A stretch of 64,000 nt of DNA from NCBI RefSeq assembly GCF_013368755.1, contig NC_049566.1, forward strand, positions 2,108,001 to 2,172,000, read 5' to 3'. Shown piece after piece: positions 12,408 to 24,010 of the stretch; position 1 is the first letter of the stretch; each line of letters begins with the position of its first letter. The notes beneath the pieces are model-generated. The model saw nothing but the letters and a program-made list of their open reading frames with translations. It was not told the origin of the DNA and did no database searches. This DNA is from Talaromyces rugulosus (Eukaryota; Ascomycota; Eurotiomycetes; Eurotiales; Trichocomaceae). A program made the position numbers and the translations under genes.

Positions 12408-15248
12408 CTAGCCTTCCTGAGGCTGAACAGAGAGTTTAGAGTCAGTGCCAGTTGCGTCGTGATCACCAGTCGAAAGCGAAGAGGTCGAATGCGAGTGCAG
12501 CGAGTTGCCTGCGTCTGGCGAAACGTCGGTGATCTGCTCAAAGCCCGAGTCCGAGTAGCCGCCATCATCGCTCGGTGGTGGTGGTGGTTGTTGTTGTTGA
12601 GACTGGAGCTGCGAGTCTAGGGTGTTTTGTTGAAATTCTTCAAAATTCGGAGGCGCCACAGTAGGGCTGTTAGGTTCCGAGTCGGCAGGGGCTTCAACGA
12701 CGAGTACCTCATCGGTGAAGATGACGTTGGTCTCGCGGAGAGGAGCACTTTTCCTCTTGGGTAACGGCGGTGGTGGCACTGGTCGCTTCTCTTCTTGCAG
12801 AAATTCAGGCAGTGGAGGCGCCGGCTTGCGGCGTGGGACTGAAACACTTCCAGACTTGGACTTGAAAGGATTCCGCTCTGGTGGTGGAAGAGGGATGCCC
12901 GGGGGAGGCAGAGGACGACCGCGTCCGATCGGATGCTCTGGAGTTCCTGGTTTTGGCCGTGACTCGTCTGGTTTCCCTTGCTCTCCTTTGTTCAATACGT
13001 TCCATCCCCATTTCTTCGCTGCAGCTGCCGTCGCGGTGCCGAGGGCTGCAATGGTAGTTCGTTTTTCTGCGGATAGAGACTGCGTAAACGACCTCGAAAC
13101 ACCGTCAAAGGTTCCTTTACGCTTTTTCTCCTCCGTTGTGGTTGTTGTGGTCGTTGAATTTAGAGATACATTGCTAGAAATAGCATCGGAATGAGACGAG
13201 TACGGCCGCCGCGATCCTTCGTTCTCCTTCACGTCAAGAGGCTCGGCAAAGACGTCCTCGCCATGGTAGAGAGTCGCATTCTGAAAAGAGGTTTCCTTTT
13301 GTGGTGATCCGTACGGCGTGCTTGAAACTGAGTTGGACTGCGAACGCGTCTTGATCTCGATTATCGAGCTGGCTGCGTCTCGTTTTGCTTTATCTCGTCT
13401 ACTACTGCTTTTCGGGGGTTCGCTATCTACTCGATCAACTTTGCCGTGATCGAGCGTGACGACAGGATCAACAACATTCGAAAATGTGCGCGCGCGGATG
13501 GCCTCTGGTGGCGACGAGCTCATGCGTTTGTCGATAGACGAAGAAGCAGCGCTTTCCTCAATCAGTGTGTCCGATGCGTTTGACTTGGAGCTCTTGCGCG
13601 ACTTGAGGCTTGGAGGGCCCGGTTTGAAAAAATCAGGCGTGCTCCAATTGCGGTCATCTTTGCCTTTCAAAGCCTCGATGGGGATAGAATCGACAGAACC
13701 CTCGGATTCGTTCTGCCCCTCGGTCTCGTCAGGTATTACAACTTTGTCCATCGTCCTGGGGATTTCCCGTTGCCAGACACCGCCACGGAACGGCAGGGAG
13801 ATTGTATCCAGGAACGGGATATCGTCCCAGTGAGGGAGCACCAGCGATTCCTCGACGACTTCGCGAATTCTGCTCTCAATGGCCCGGAGAATGAAAGTAT
13901 ACGTGATTTGGCGGGCGCTGACAATCGGCTCAATGGACATGGTCATGTCAGGGTTGCTTGCGAAGCAGAACCAGATTCGGTTGCTCGGGGGTGGTTTGAA
14001 ACGGAACAGCATATGCCCTGTCAATTTCTTAAGAACAACAGCTAATGCAAGGTCGACTTCCCGGGCCTTGAAGCGCGGGCCCAGATCTATGCGAGCAGTG
14101 GCTGAAATCTCGATGCGAAAGTTGCCACTATAATTCACATTGGCCTCCACCGTACAGTCTCCGTCCACGGTCAGGTCCTTCAGCCTCGGGTTTGTGATGA
14201 AAGGCGCACCCTGGCCCATGTCGATTTTCTGCAGGGAGATTCGCGAGATGAAATTCGGCTTGGGGACTCGCGAGATCTTCTTGGTGATCTTCTTCCGGAT
14301 AAACTCGTGCATCTCTGGGGTTTTGTACATTGCTAGAAACAGCCTTCCCACCATGGCATTGAACCAACGCGTCTGCAAATGTTCTTCGGACGAGTGCAAG
14401 TCCTGCACCAGCTTAACAATGTCTTTGACCTCGTACAGCTGCGGCGAGGGCGGCGAATTGGGTGAATCGGGAATCTTCTCCTGGTTTTGCAACAAGGCGT
14501 GATAAAAGTCTTCCTTGGCGGACTGGGTTTCGGAGAACAGGTAGAATGGTGGCGTCAGGCCTCGTAGATCGGCAATGGAATCTTCTTTCCGCATCAAACA
14601 TATTGCGTTTCGCTTGACATAGAGCTCTCCTTCTAAGATGTCCTCGCCGCCGCCGTAGATGCTAACGTTATGATGTGCCAACGATATCACATGACGGACT
14701 TCGATCTGCTGCTCGTCGTCGTAGAGCATCAAATGGCCGTGCCTCAACACAATATAAAAGACATTCCGAGCCTTCTTAAATGACCACGTATTGTTATTGT
14801 TGTTGTTATTTGCGGGCTCAATGGTCGGCGGCTGCTTCCTATCGAAGATACTGCGGTACATGCTCTTGTACACGCTGGGACTCTCAGGGCCGACCACATC
14901 GCCAGCCGGGGTCGTCCTCTCCGGCGGCTTCCCATTGACGCCTCCAGGCACATACTCTCGACACACAGCAAAATAGCCCGCGGCCACGTCGGACTCGTGG
15001 GTGCGCTGGAACTTCTCGGCGAGCACGTCGGTGCCGCTCTTTAGACTGTACTGGTCATCATCGGGACGCTGCAGGATGGCGGCGGCAGTGCGGCGAAAGG
15101 TATCGGGCGTTGAAACGACAGAGTCTGGCCTTTTTGTCGGCGGTTGAAGTGTGAGGTATGCGTGGAGGACGAGCAGGGCGACGACGAGAGGAATGAAGGT
15201 GAGTCCGCCGAGGACATAGATGACAACGTAGCCCGTGAAGGACCCCAT
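12408..15248 (-). CDS. PH and SMP-LTD domain lipid-transfer protein (Nvj2-like)
   Basis: One uninterrupted frame of 946 residues. A single membrane anchor lies at residues 5-30 (VVIYVLGGLTFIPLVVALLV). A PH-like region spans about 150-265, starting near FYIVLRHGHLMLYDDE. The synaptotagmin-like mitochondrial-lipid-binding (SMP) domain spans about 285-490, with WFNAMVGRLFLAMYKT and IWFCFASNPDM. The remaining half is disordered, Ser- and Pro-rich, with poly-Pro runs. This layout is that of yeast Nvj2, an ER membrane-contact-site protein that moves lipids such as ceramide between membranes. The function here is inferred from that family. It is transcribed divergently from CSN2. Confidence 0.88.
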   Translation of the reverse strand: MGSFTGYVVIYVLGGLTFIPLVVALLVLHAYLTLQPPTKRPDSVVSTPDTFRRTAAAILQRPDDDQYSLKSGTDVLAEKFQRTHESDVAAGYFAVCREYVPGGVNGKPPERTTPAGDVVGPESPSVYKSMYRSIFDRKQPPTIEPANNNNNNNTWSFKKARNVFYIVLRHGHLMLYDDEQQIEVRHVISLAHHNVSIYGGGEDILEGELYVKRNAICLMRKEDSIADLRGLTPPFYLFSETQSAKEDFYHALLQNQEKIPDSPNSPPSPQLYEVKDIVKLVQDLHSSEEHLQTRWFNAMVGRLFLAMYKTPEMHEFIRKKITKKISRVPKPNFISRISLQKIDMGQGAPFITNPRLKDLTVDGDCTVEANVNYSGNFRIEISATARIDLGPRFKAREVDLALAVVLKKLTGHMLFRFKPPPSNRIWFCFASNPDMTMSIEPIVSARQITYTFILRAIESRIREVVEESLVLPHWDDIPFLDTISLPFRGGVWQREIPRTMDKVVIPDETEGQNESEGSVDSIPIEALKGKDDRNWSTPDFFKPGPPSLKSRKSSKSNASDTLIEESAASSSIDKRMSSSPPEAIRARTFSNVVDPVVTLDHGKVDRVDSEPPKSSSRRDKAKRDAASSIIEIKTRSQSNSVSSTPYGSPQKETSFQNATLYHGEDVFAEPLDVKENEGSRRPYSSHSDAISSNVSLNSTTTTTTTEEKKRKGTFDGVSRSFTQSLSAEKRTTIAALGTATAAAAKKWGWNVLNKGEQGKPDESRPKPGTPEHPIGRGRPLPPPGIPLPPPERNPFKSKSGSVSVPRRKPAPPLPEFLQEEKRPVPPPPLPKRKSAPLRETNVIFTDEVLVVEAPADSEPNSPTVAPPNFEEFQQNTLDSQLQSQQQQPPPPPSDDGGYSDSGFEQITDVSPDAGNSLHSHSTSSLSTGDHDATGTDSKLSVQPQEG

Positions 15249-16163
15249 CGTTCATTCCTGGTCCAGCTCACAGGTTATGCGGTCGATCCATGAGAAGCCA
15301 AGCGAGGGAAAGGGCAGCAGGAACAGCAGAAACGACAGAAACAGAGGAGCCGAGAGCAGAAACAACAGTTGCAGACGGAGCAATAATGACAATGACGAGT
15401 CGCTGCGATAACCGCAAGCTGCCGATCCCCGCCAATTGCAACGTCCCCACCGCCCCCACACGCGTATCATACATCTATGTATACAAGAGATGGGACATTC
15501 TTCTCTGTAAACGGTTTATAATATCTGAGACTGCTATTATTTTGCTCAAATTCATTCCACTTGATCTTGTGTAGCATTAACGGGATAGTTACGTGTTTAT
15601 GCATTCCTAGACAACGTCAAAATTACAAGTCCATCCTGATCAAATTTTAACATTCTCTCGCCCTCTACTTTGCTTGACTTTCAACTAGTATTTTATGTCA
15701 CTTCACATCAGTGATACATACGTAACCTAGTCCTTTGCATGGATGGTCTCTAGACAAATACTCTATATATAGCTACTATTCTATCTAGCTTCCAAGTTCT
15801 TGTACATATTCCTTGAATAAAATATTTCCAGGTCAGCACTCTAACTTCTAGCTTAAAAACACTACACTTATTAGAAAATATTGTGCACATATCCCTTAGT
15901 TGTTGAGTACGTATATTGTCAAAGTGACAAAGTCAATGAAAACACGCTAGTCTCGGTGCAGACTAGCGCGGGGATTCCCCAGATAAGCGGCCGACAAAGC
16001 AAGCTCCAGCTTCACTCCGCTCCATCTTGTTTGTTTGCCTTTTACTTTCCCGCTCATCCACACAGCCTACACAGTGCAGTCGATACCCAAGTTACCGGAT
16101 AACTCGAAACTCATACTGCCAGAAACAGCCCGCATCGTCTGGCCTCGTCGAGGCAGCTTCATC
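15249..16163. promoter_or_regulatory. Divergent promoter region of the PH/SMP gene and CSN2
   Basis: 915 bases between two divergent start codons. The half nearest the PH/SMP gene is GC-moderate and the middle (15480-15900) is AT-rich with a TATATATA stretch near 15765. No credible open frame is seen. Confidence 0.6.
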
Positions 16164-17824
16164 ATGTCTGACGACGATGATTTCATGCAAGACTCTGGCG
16201 AGGAGTAAGCAGCCTGGCGCGCCGAACGGATGGGCACAACGACTAACAAAAAACCCAGGTATGACTTTGAATACGAGGGCTCCGACGACGACGAGTCCGG
16301 CGATATCGGAATCGAAAACAAATACTACAACGCCAAACAGATCAAGGTCGACAACCCGCAAGAGGCCATCGATGAGTTTTTAGGAGTTCCTGCGCTGGAA
16401 CAAGACAAAGGGGACTGGTGGGCATCATATCGAACTTTTCTGTATTTGTGTACATTCTTATGGTCTGTGGCAGGGGTTTCAAAGGTTTGAAGCAGGCAAT
16501 AAAGCTCGAATTCAAGCTGGGGCGATACAACGATGTATATGCTGCTCCCTTCCGATAAAGTCTTTAGGTGCACTAACAGTTATAGGCTATTGGACATTAC
16601 CGAGAACTCCTGACCTACGTCAAATCGGCCGTGACCCGAAACTACTCGGAAAAGTCGATCAATAACATGCTCGACTACATTGAAAAGGGCACCGACGACG
16701 AAGAGGCATATCAATGTATGGAAGAGTTCTACCGACTGACACTCACATCGTTTCAGAGCACGAACAACGAGCGGTTATGGTTGAAGACAAATATTAAGCT
16801 GGCAAGGCTATGGCTGGATCGGAAAGAGTTTGCCCAGCTGACCAAGAAGCTACGAGAACTACACCGGGCATGCGAGCGAGAGGATGGCTCGGATGACCCC
16901 AGCAAAGGGACGTACTCTCTGGAAGTGTACGCGTTGGAAATCCAGATGTATGCCGAGACCAAGAACAACAAACGGCTCAAAGCGCTGTATGAGCGGGCTT
17001 TACGAGTGCGATCGGCGGTGCCACATCCCAAGATCATGGGTATCATCCGCGAGTGCGGCGGCAAAATGCACATGAGCGAGGAGAATTGGGAGCAGGCACA
17101 GAGCGACTTTTTCGAGTCGTTTCGCAACTACGACGAGGCGGGCTCGATCCAGCGGATCCAGGTGCTCAAGTATCTGGTGCTGACGACGATGCTGATGAAG
17201 TCGGACATCAACCCGTTCGACTCTCAAGAGACCAAGCCGTACAAGAACGACCCGCGGATATCGGCCATGACGGACCTGGTGGACGCGTACCAGCGCGACG
17301 ACGTGCACGCCTATGAGGATATTTTGCGGAAGAACCAGGACGTGCTGGCGGATCCGTTCATCGCAGAGAACATTGACGAAGTGAGCCGCAACATGCGCAC
17401 CAAGGCGATCCTCAAGCTCATTGCGCCGTACACGCGGTTCACGCTGAGTTTTATCTCGAAGCAGATCAAGATCTCGGTGTCGGAAGTGCAGGAGATTCTC
17501 GGGTTTCTGATCATGGACAAGAAGCTAAAGGCCAAGATCGACCAGGAGAACGGCACGGTCACGGTGGAGAGCGCCAGTGACCTGGACCGGCTGCAGGCGG
17601 TCCACGAATGGTCCACGGCGCTGCAGTCGCTCTGGCGCACGGCGCTGAACGACGGCGAAGGCTTCAAGGTGGACGATGCAGCGCTGGCGCATATGGGCGC
17701 AACGGCGTCGGCCTATCAGGGAAGCTTTGCAGAGGAAGCACGATTAACAGGGCTCGGCAAGGGCCGAGGGTGGAAGGGCAAGGCTGGTTTGGGTCGAGGG
17801 GGCCATTCATTTATTATTGATTAG
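16164..17824 (+). CDS. CSN2: COP9 signalosome subunit 2
   Basis: Subunit of the COP9 signalosome, which removes NEDD8 from cullins and tunes SCF ubiquitin ligases; in fungi it affects sexual development and light responses. Four exons, 16164-16204, 16259-16417, 16474-16534 and 16586-17824, give 499 residues, the usual CSN2 length. The acidic N-terminus (MSDDDDFMQDSGEEYDFEY) and KGLKQAIKLEF are hallmark blocks. The TPR-like repeats and the C-terminal PCI domain (about residues 310-420, RTKAILKLIAPYTRFTLSF) are intact. It ends with a Gly-rich basic tail. Confidence 0.96.
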
Positions 17825-19262
17825 TGGCGATGTATTCCGGTATTGTGATGCATCACATTTTGCAGTTCCAGTGGAATAGACTGCATAGATAGATAGACGC
17901 TTACTAGTAAGCCATGTGCCTCGGCGTGATTGGTGATTTTTTTTTTCTGGTAATAATTTCCCCTCGATGCTGCATGCTGCATGCTGCAGTGCTTGTCTCG
18001 TACATGTAAACACCGCCGCCTATCGCAGGCAGTGGAACACTCGCAGCGGCAGTTCCTGGTAGAAAGCAGCCAGTCGGAGTTTTTCAGCAACTCCGTCAGT
18101 ATTTTTGCTATCACTGTTAGTATTATCATTGTCTACAGAGATGGAACTAATATAGCAATGAAACGCAACGAAAAGAACAACAGGATTTTTTTCCCCACTG
18201 CCAGCGAGACTAGGCGCGGCCCGCTGTTAGAGCTGTTAGTTAGCTAGTGCCCCACTGTGTACAGTACGTAGTCGTCCTACGTAGTACTACTCTGCAAGAA
18301 AATTGGGTTTTTATTCTGTTCTATTTTTTTGGTCTTTTTTTGGATGTGTTGTTGGGCAAGTTTGTCAGAGCTGGCCCCGTTTAACATTGGCCAGTGTGGG
18401 TGGCCCGGGAAACTTGTCCGGATGGACGTTTATTCTCTTGGTCGACATCCACATCAATGATGATACAGATTCTAACTCGATAATAACGACATGGATCACA
18501 CCCCTATTGCAGGTCGCGCGCTATTCCCTTCTGGACTGAGGATCATCGGCAGTCTGGGCCGATCTTTTTTCTTTTCTTTTCTTTTCTTTTTCAACTCTGT
18601 ACAGGGTTTGCACGGAGTAAATACGAGGACATGTATAGCCAGCCCAGATCGACATACACGAGCTCCATGTCGGTCAGCACAACAATGCCATTGTAGTTAA
18701 CTATCGATATAGTATACATGTGCATGGCATGGATCCCCTGCGTCTCCTGATTGGCCCCATTATATCTGCCCGCGTTCCGATGACATGACATTTTGATCCT
18801 TGTCTGTACGTCTATATAATGGTCTCAACCTGCTCGTGATTGCCAAGAAAGTATATTACCCTCTGTGTTGCACTGTTTTACCACGTACTTTTGGTTTTGT
18901 GTACTGGCGTACTTCTATCTATAAATGTTATTTATTACCCTGATTACTCATTTCAATCGCATGATTCATTCAATCTCTGGGCACGCGATTTGACCTCGTC
19001 GAGCCGTGCGCTCACCAGCCACTAGGACGGCCCAGTCGGAATCGCGACATTCCGATTAGAATATCGGCTGACATTGCAATAGAAGTGTTCGAAATAAAGA
19101 AAACGTAGAATAACAAAACGATAACAAAGTCCTGCCCCGGAGAAATGGCCGCGAGAAACATAAAATACGGCGTTGTGTAAATGTAATACGCGTACCGCCG
19201 ATCCGCTGCAGGCCGGTCACGGACGCTCTTAGCTGGCTTCCCCGCTTCCTGTCTTCTCTCTT

Positions 19263-19304
<42 letters not shown>

Positions 19305-20307
19305 ATCTTTTCTTCCTCTAAACTATTTCGGTTGCGACCTCGCTCTGTCTGTCGTGTTGTCATCGTTGATCCCAGTCCGCTTGGTCCCAGTCCAGCCAGC
19401 CCAAACCTTCAACGCCTCCCCACCGCGCGCCCCTGTCCTATCTATCTATCCTGGCTGGCTGATACCCCGAATCCGCCATACACCTGTCCGCAGCCTGAGG
19501 GGGGGAGGAATTGATTATTGCGAGGGAAAAAAATAATACCGGAGCTGCTGGCATTGGGCACAGCACAGACTTGGTCTTCGTCCATTCGCTTGGATTCATT
19601 TCACGGACTGCGTAAGTTTGCTATTGTTTATTCTAGCTTCTCAACGTCACCCCCGCACTCGTTCTCCCTATCTGTTGTCCGCCCCTCTCCCAAAAAACCA
19701 CGAACAACCGGCTTTTGCGAAACCCCAAAAAACCCCCCCTGGTCTAGTTGGTTCTTTTATTTTTGAGTTCTATTCGCTATTCCCCCCCCCCTTTTTTTCT
19801 TCTTCTTTCTGTTGTTATTGTTGTTATTGTATTCCACCGACCCCGCTCGTCTGCGCTCGTCTGTCCCGGGTCAAAATCGTGCACTAGTTTGTTGTTGCTG
19901 GCCGGTGGATAATTGCCAACACTCATCCTGTCACTCGCCAATCCTTGCTGGGACTATGGTGAATCTAGCACTAGTGTGCATCTTTCCCATTTGCTCGTGG
20001 GCTTAGTATCCCTGATATTCCTGCCCACGACTGCAACTCCACGTGAAGTCAATATACCACTGCTCTTACCCTGCATTATTCAATGTTGCATGGAGCCTTG
20101 GTGTTTCAAATACGCCCAATCGGTCCAGGCGCCCGGTGCCACCAGAGCAGCCTGCATCGGCTGCTTTTTTTTTTTCTTTTCTTTTTCGTCTGGCTTGTTT
20201 AGTCCTTCCCCACAGGCTCTCCCGGGGTTCTGGGATGATAAAAACCTTGATCATGCTTCTGTAACGTGTGTGTTCAATGTTCATGCCTGCTGTCCCCGTT
20301 TGCAACC
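17825..20307. other. Long intergenic region and 5' leader of the otubain gene
   Basis: About 2.5 kb without a credible gene. It includes T-rich runs (17940, 18310, 18560, 20165), a (CT)n tract at about 19261-19311 and a strongly pyrimidine-rich stretch to 20300. This is typical of a long promoter plus transcribed leader with several upstream ATGs. A palindromic TACGTAG/CTACGTA pair lies near 18268-18286. Confidence 0.6.
19261..19311. repeat. (CT)n microsatellite
   Basis: A run of CT dinucleotides with a few TA interruptions, inside the pyrimidine-rich upstream region of the otubain-like gene. Confidence 0.9.
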
Positions 20308-22100
20308 ATGCCGTCTGTAGCAACCCACCGACCCAGAGCCTCGGATCAGCAAAATGGTGATGCAATGCCCCTGTCTAACACTTTGATCAGTCCTCCTAGT
20401 CTGTACAGCAGTCCTTTCCTCCCGGGCTATTCGACCTTTGATGGAAACGACCATTCGGCCGAAACCGATTCCACCTACAGTTCTCCTTCATACGTCGACT
20501 TTGCCGTGAACCACGACCCCAGATTCCCCACAATGGAGCCGCTTTCGAGAGAAGAGCTGGAACGTTTCCAGAAGTTGTCCAATGAATACGAGCCCGAGCT
20601 ACAGGTTGGCTAGTCTAGATCTTGCTATCCTGTTCGATGATTCTGACTATGCCAGGGACCTTTGGTCTCCGCCAAACAATCCAGTCAATCGATTGCGTCC
20701 GAGTACTCAAATGCAGATCCTACATATGTTGCCAAGACGAATGTATGTTTATGGTCAAGTTCTTCATTCAAAGCGTGTCTGACTCTCGGTCTAGGCTCTT
20801 GCGGTAACGCATCCTTTTACCCGCGTCATGAAAGGAGACGGAAATTGTGGATGGAGAGGTACGAGTTTGAGTTTCGGATGAAGAGCGGACGTACTAATTG
20901 ATTATAGCGGTTGCCTTTGGGTATTTTGAGAACTTACTCAGTCTTCGCGACGCCGTCAAAGCCCAACAAGAACTCGCCCGCATCAAGTCAATGAGCCGAT
21001 TACTCGACCAAGTCGGCCACCAGGAGTATCTATACGAGACCTTTGTGGACGCTACCGAGGAGGCTTTTAACCAGGTCATCGACTCGATAAACAAAGGTGT
21101 GCCGGATGAAGGGTTTTTGGTCAACATTTTCAATGACTTTAATGAGTCAATGTCGATCATCACCCACTTTAGGGTACATATATTTTTCTCTCTTGAGCTA
21201 TTGTATGAGTACTGACGGATGCAGCTTCTTACTAGCTCCTGGATGAAACTCAATCACATTCGATACCAAGCCTTTCTTTCTACACCACTTGATCAATATT
21301 GCTCCACCCAAATCGAGCCTACCAAAACAGAGATTGACGAAGTTGGATTACAAGGTTTGGTGGACAGCGTGATTGAAGGATCGGGCTTTGCTGTGGAGAT
21401 TTTGTATCTGGACCGAAGTCAGGGCGATGCGGTCACTCCGCATCTCCTGTCTCCGAACCGACAGACCGTGGCGACGATTAAACTTTTGTACCGCCCGTGA
21501 GTATGATTTCGTTTCATGGGAGACTCTCGACTGACATGTATTAGCGGCCACTATGATCTTTTGTACTCGGCAGAACCACCCACAATCCAAATGTCACCGA
21601 TTGTGAATTATCAGTATGGAATGACGATGAACTATACCCCCTGGGACGGAGGCGCACTGTCTTTTGATATGAACCCACATCTAATGTCGATTCCGGGGTT
21701 AATGATGGACCCATCCCCCTACACACCTGCATCAAGTTCTATAATGCCGGCAACCTCTCAAGGCTTCATGCCGTCTACGCCGCAACACGAGTTTTATTCC
21801 CCCTCTCTCAGTCCCTCAGTGTCCACTACCGTGTCGTCTCCTACTACCTCCAACTTACCACTCAGCCCGATCCAAAGCAAGCCGGATGGCCCGCAGATCA
21901 GGCTCAACCCTCTTGTCATGAAACCCAATCTGAGCCACTCGCTTCCAGTAACCACCCCATTTAAGAAGTAAGTAAAAGTGTTTCTACCCAGACGTGCGTA
22001 CGATTGTTGACATGTGTTTAGTTCTCCATACAACCAAGCCCACTTTCTCAACTCCGACTTTGAACCTATCCACTGGGAACCGAACGAAGGTCGGAAATAG
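20308..22100 (+). CDS. Otubain-type ubiquitin thioesterase (OTU, peptidase C65)
   Basis: Deubiquitinating cysteine protease. Seven exons can be joined: 20308-20604, 20656-20742, 20795-20858, 20908-21173, 21225-21496, 21545-21967 and 22022-22100, giving 495 residues. The catalytic Cys lies in MKGDGNCGWRAVAFGYFE, split by the third intron, and the catalytic His lies in PGHYDLLYS. The segment DATEEAFNQVIDSI and the sequence around FGYFENLL are typical of the C65 family. Human OTUB1 is about 270 residues. Here an N-terminal extension of about 100 residues and a Pro/Ser-rich C-terminal extension of about 150 residues flank the catalytic core. I see no reason to doubt catalytic competence. Confidence 0.92.
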
Positions 22101-22949
22101 GTTGCTCTCCAATGGGCGGATCGGAAAGAATCTAGATTCTACGCCATTGTAATTATGAAACGCTACGAACCGGTTTTTTTATTGTTTATGATGCATTTTT
22201 TTTTTTTGTTTTTTGTTTTTTTTACATGCATATCCTTGGTAACCAGCGGTTGAGCAGTATTCTTTCATGTCCTACGCATTTCTTAGATTGTCTAGCGCTG
22301 TTTCGAAACCGCAATTTTTTTTCTCTTTTGTTTCTGGCGGTGGTCTGTTGTTGTTCTGACAAAGAATCTGCTCTTTGTGGGGGGTAATTAAGTTGTGGCG
22401 GACTAAATTGAGATTGGGGAGAAGAGCTGGGCATAATGTTTAAGAACAGAATTGATGCCAGATTCGACATGAAAATTATATATATATCTAAATATATAAA
22501 TTAACATCACAAAGCGAATATTGCTCCTACAACAACCAAAGATACAGGCCAGAGCTCGATAAAATCAGACAAGGACAAGAGACGCGATATTGCTAAGATA
22601 TTTAAAACTTTTGAGAATTAAAAAACTATGAGTTTACATACAAAATCTCTTCACTAAATTTGAAGCTAATTTTTATGCAGTCTAGAGAGAGAGAGGCCAT
22701 ATACCTCAGGTACAGAAAAACAAAAACCATCAACACCATGCACCAATCCGAGCATATAAAAAGCTGTAGTAAAGCTCTTAAGATTCTCTAAGAAAAAAAA
22801 AGAAAAGCTCGAATATACATCAATCAAAACTTTAAATCAAGAAATTACTTTTGAAAATAAGCAGAGATAGATAAAGCTATAATTAAAGCAATTCTTATAA
22901 ATAACTAGCCTTTCTTGTTATTCGAGTGTATTAGTATACACAACTATCT
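22101..22949. other. Intergenic transition into an AT-rich island
   Basis: Contains the otubain 3' region with T-rich runs (22190-22222), then sequence that becomes strongly AT-rich after 22450 (TATATATATA near 22480). No gene is seen. Confidence 0.6.
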
Positions 22950-24010
22950 TCACCACATAACTCCTCTTTATATGCCTCCAGACCGACATACAATTAGCAA
23001 AAAAAGAAAAATCATACTTCATTATTGCTGTACTTTACATGGCTAAATCCTTAAAAAGCCATACTACTCATATTATCTTAATATCACGTTCAACAAGTCA
23101 ACAAATATCAATGATAAACACACTTTTATAGTAACAATTACTACACCTACAAAATCATAATTTTATTCGCTTCAGAATATAAAAAATCAACAGCTAGATG
23201 CACCTACAATCACAAATAAGATCTATCTTCAGCTTCAAAGGCTTCAAAAAGAGCTCAAATTCGACAAAGATACATAGAAAAATATAAACTCAGTTTCTAC
23301 TAATACGTGCAGTACAATGAGGGCGGTTCAGAATCAATTACCAGAAAACCCAGAGCTTCAGCATATTTTTACTATTCCTTGCAATTCTCATGGCTTATAG
23401 CTAATATTTAAGGATTTACTAGGTCCAAAATCACGATGGCCTATAATAAAATCAACATTCAAATCCGCGCTTCAAATCGTCTCGTTTTCCCACCAAAGCC
23501 CATATCAATACGCTAATTTGCAGGCGCTGCAAGAGAAACACGTCGGGAAAAAGAATGGCATTTATTGCGTCAGTTATAACGCGCTGTGGAACTCAATATA
23601 ACCTCATAAATTCCGTATTACGATCTAAAAAGGCACTTATCGAATGGGCGACATCAATTATAGAGCAGGATATGGCATTATTTGTTGATGTCATTGGAAC
23701 AATCCTACGGAAAGAATTTTGGGAGCTGCTTGAGGATTTATGTGATATATTTGAGCGCCTCCACGTCATGCAGAAAGCTTCAGAAGCAGTAAATGCTATT
23801 ATCACGGACGTTTTTGAGCGTCGGATAAGGCTTCAAAAAAATAATACCTCAAAAAGCAATTAGCTCAAAGCTCTCTCCTGAGATAAATGATTATTTTACT
23901 GTGAATGGCTTCAAGCGCCGTGTGTGGATAGAGCACTGGCATGGTGCCTATAAATTTTTACTTGGAATAGCTTCATATCTTTGTCAAATCAGCGTTGCTT
24001 TTTACGTGTA
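22950..24010 (+). pseudogene. Decayed hAT-family transposase
   Basis: Not an intact gene, but translations of successive frames show hAT transposase blocks in the right order. A MPPDRHTISKK-like block lies near 22975. A segment resembling the hAT TNIN/VTITTPTKS region lies near 23090-23160. A HIFTIPCNSHG block followed by IFKDLLGP lies near 23370-23435, with FSHQSPYQYANLQALQ near 23490. TRCGTQYNLINSVL and IIEQDMALF follow at 23570-23680, and ELLEDLCDIFERLH near 23730. Stops such as CAG-to-TAG and at least one frameshift break it. The surroundings are very AT-rich, consistent with RIP decay. Terminal repeats were not located. Confidence 0.7.

Noticed and set aside
12715..13194. Plus-strand Gly/Arg-rich open frame
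   Set aside because: Antisense to the Pro- and Ser-rich tail of the PH/SMP protein, whose composition creates it.
20898..21215. Separate small gene
   Set aside because: It is exon 4 of the otubain gene with an unspliced intron start.
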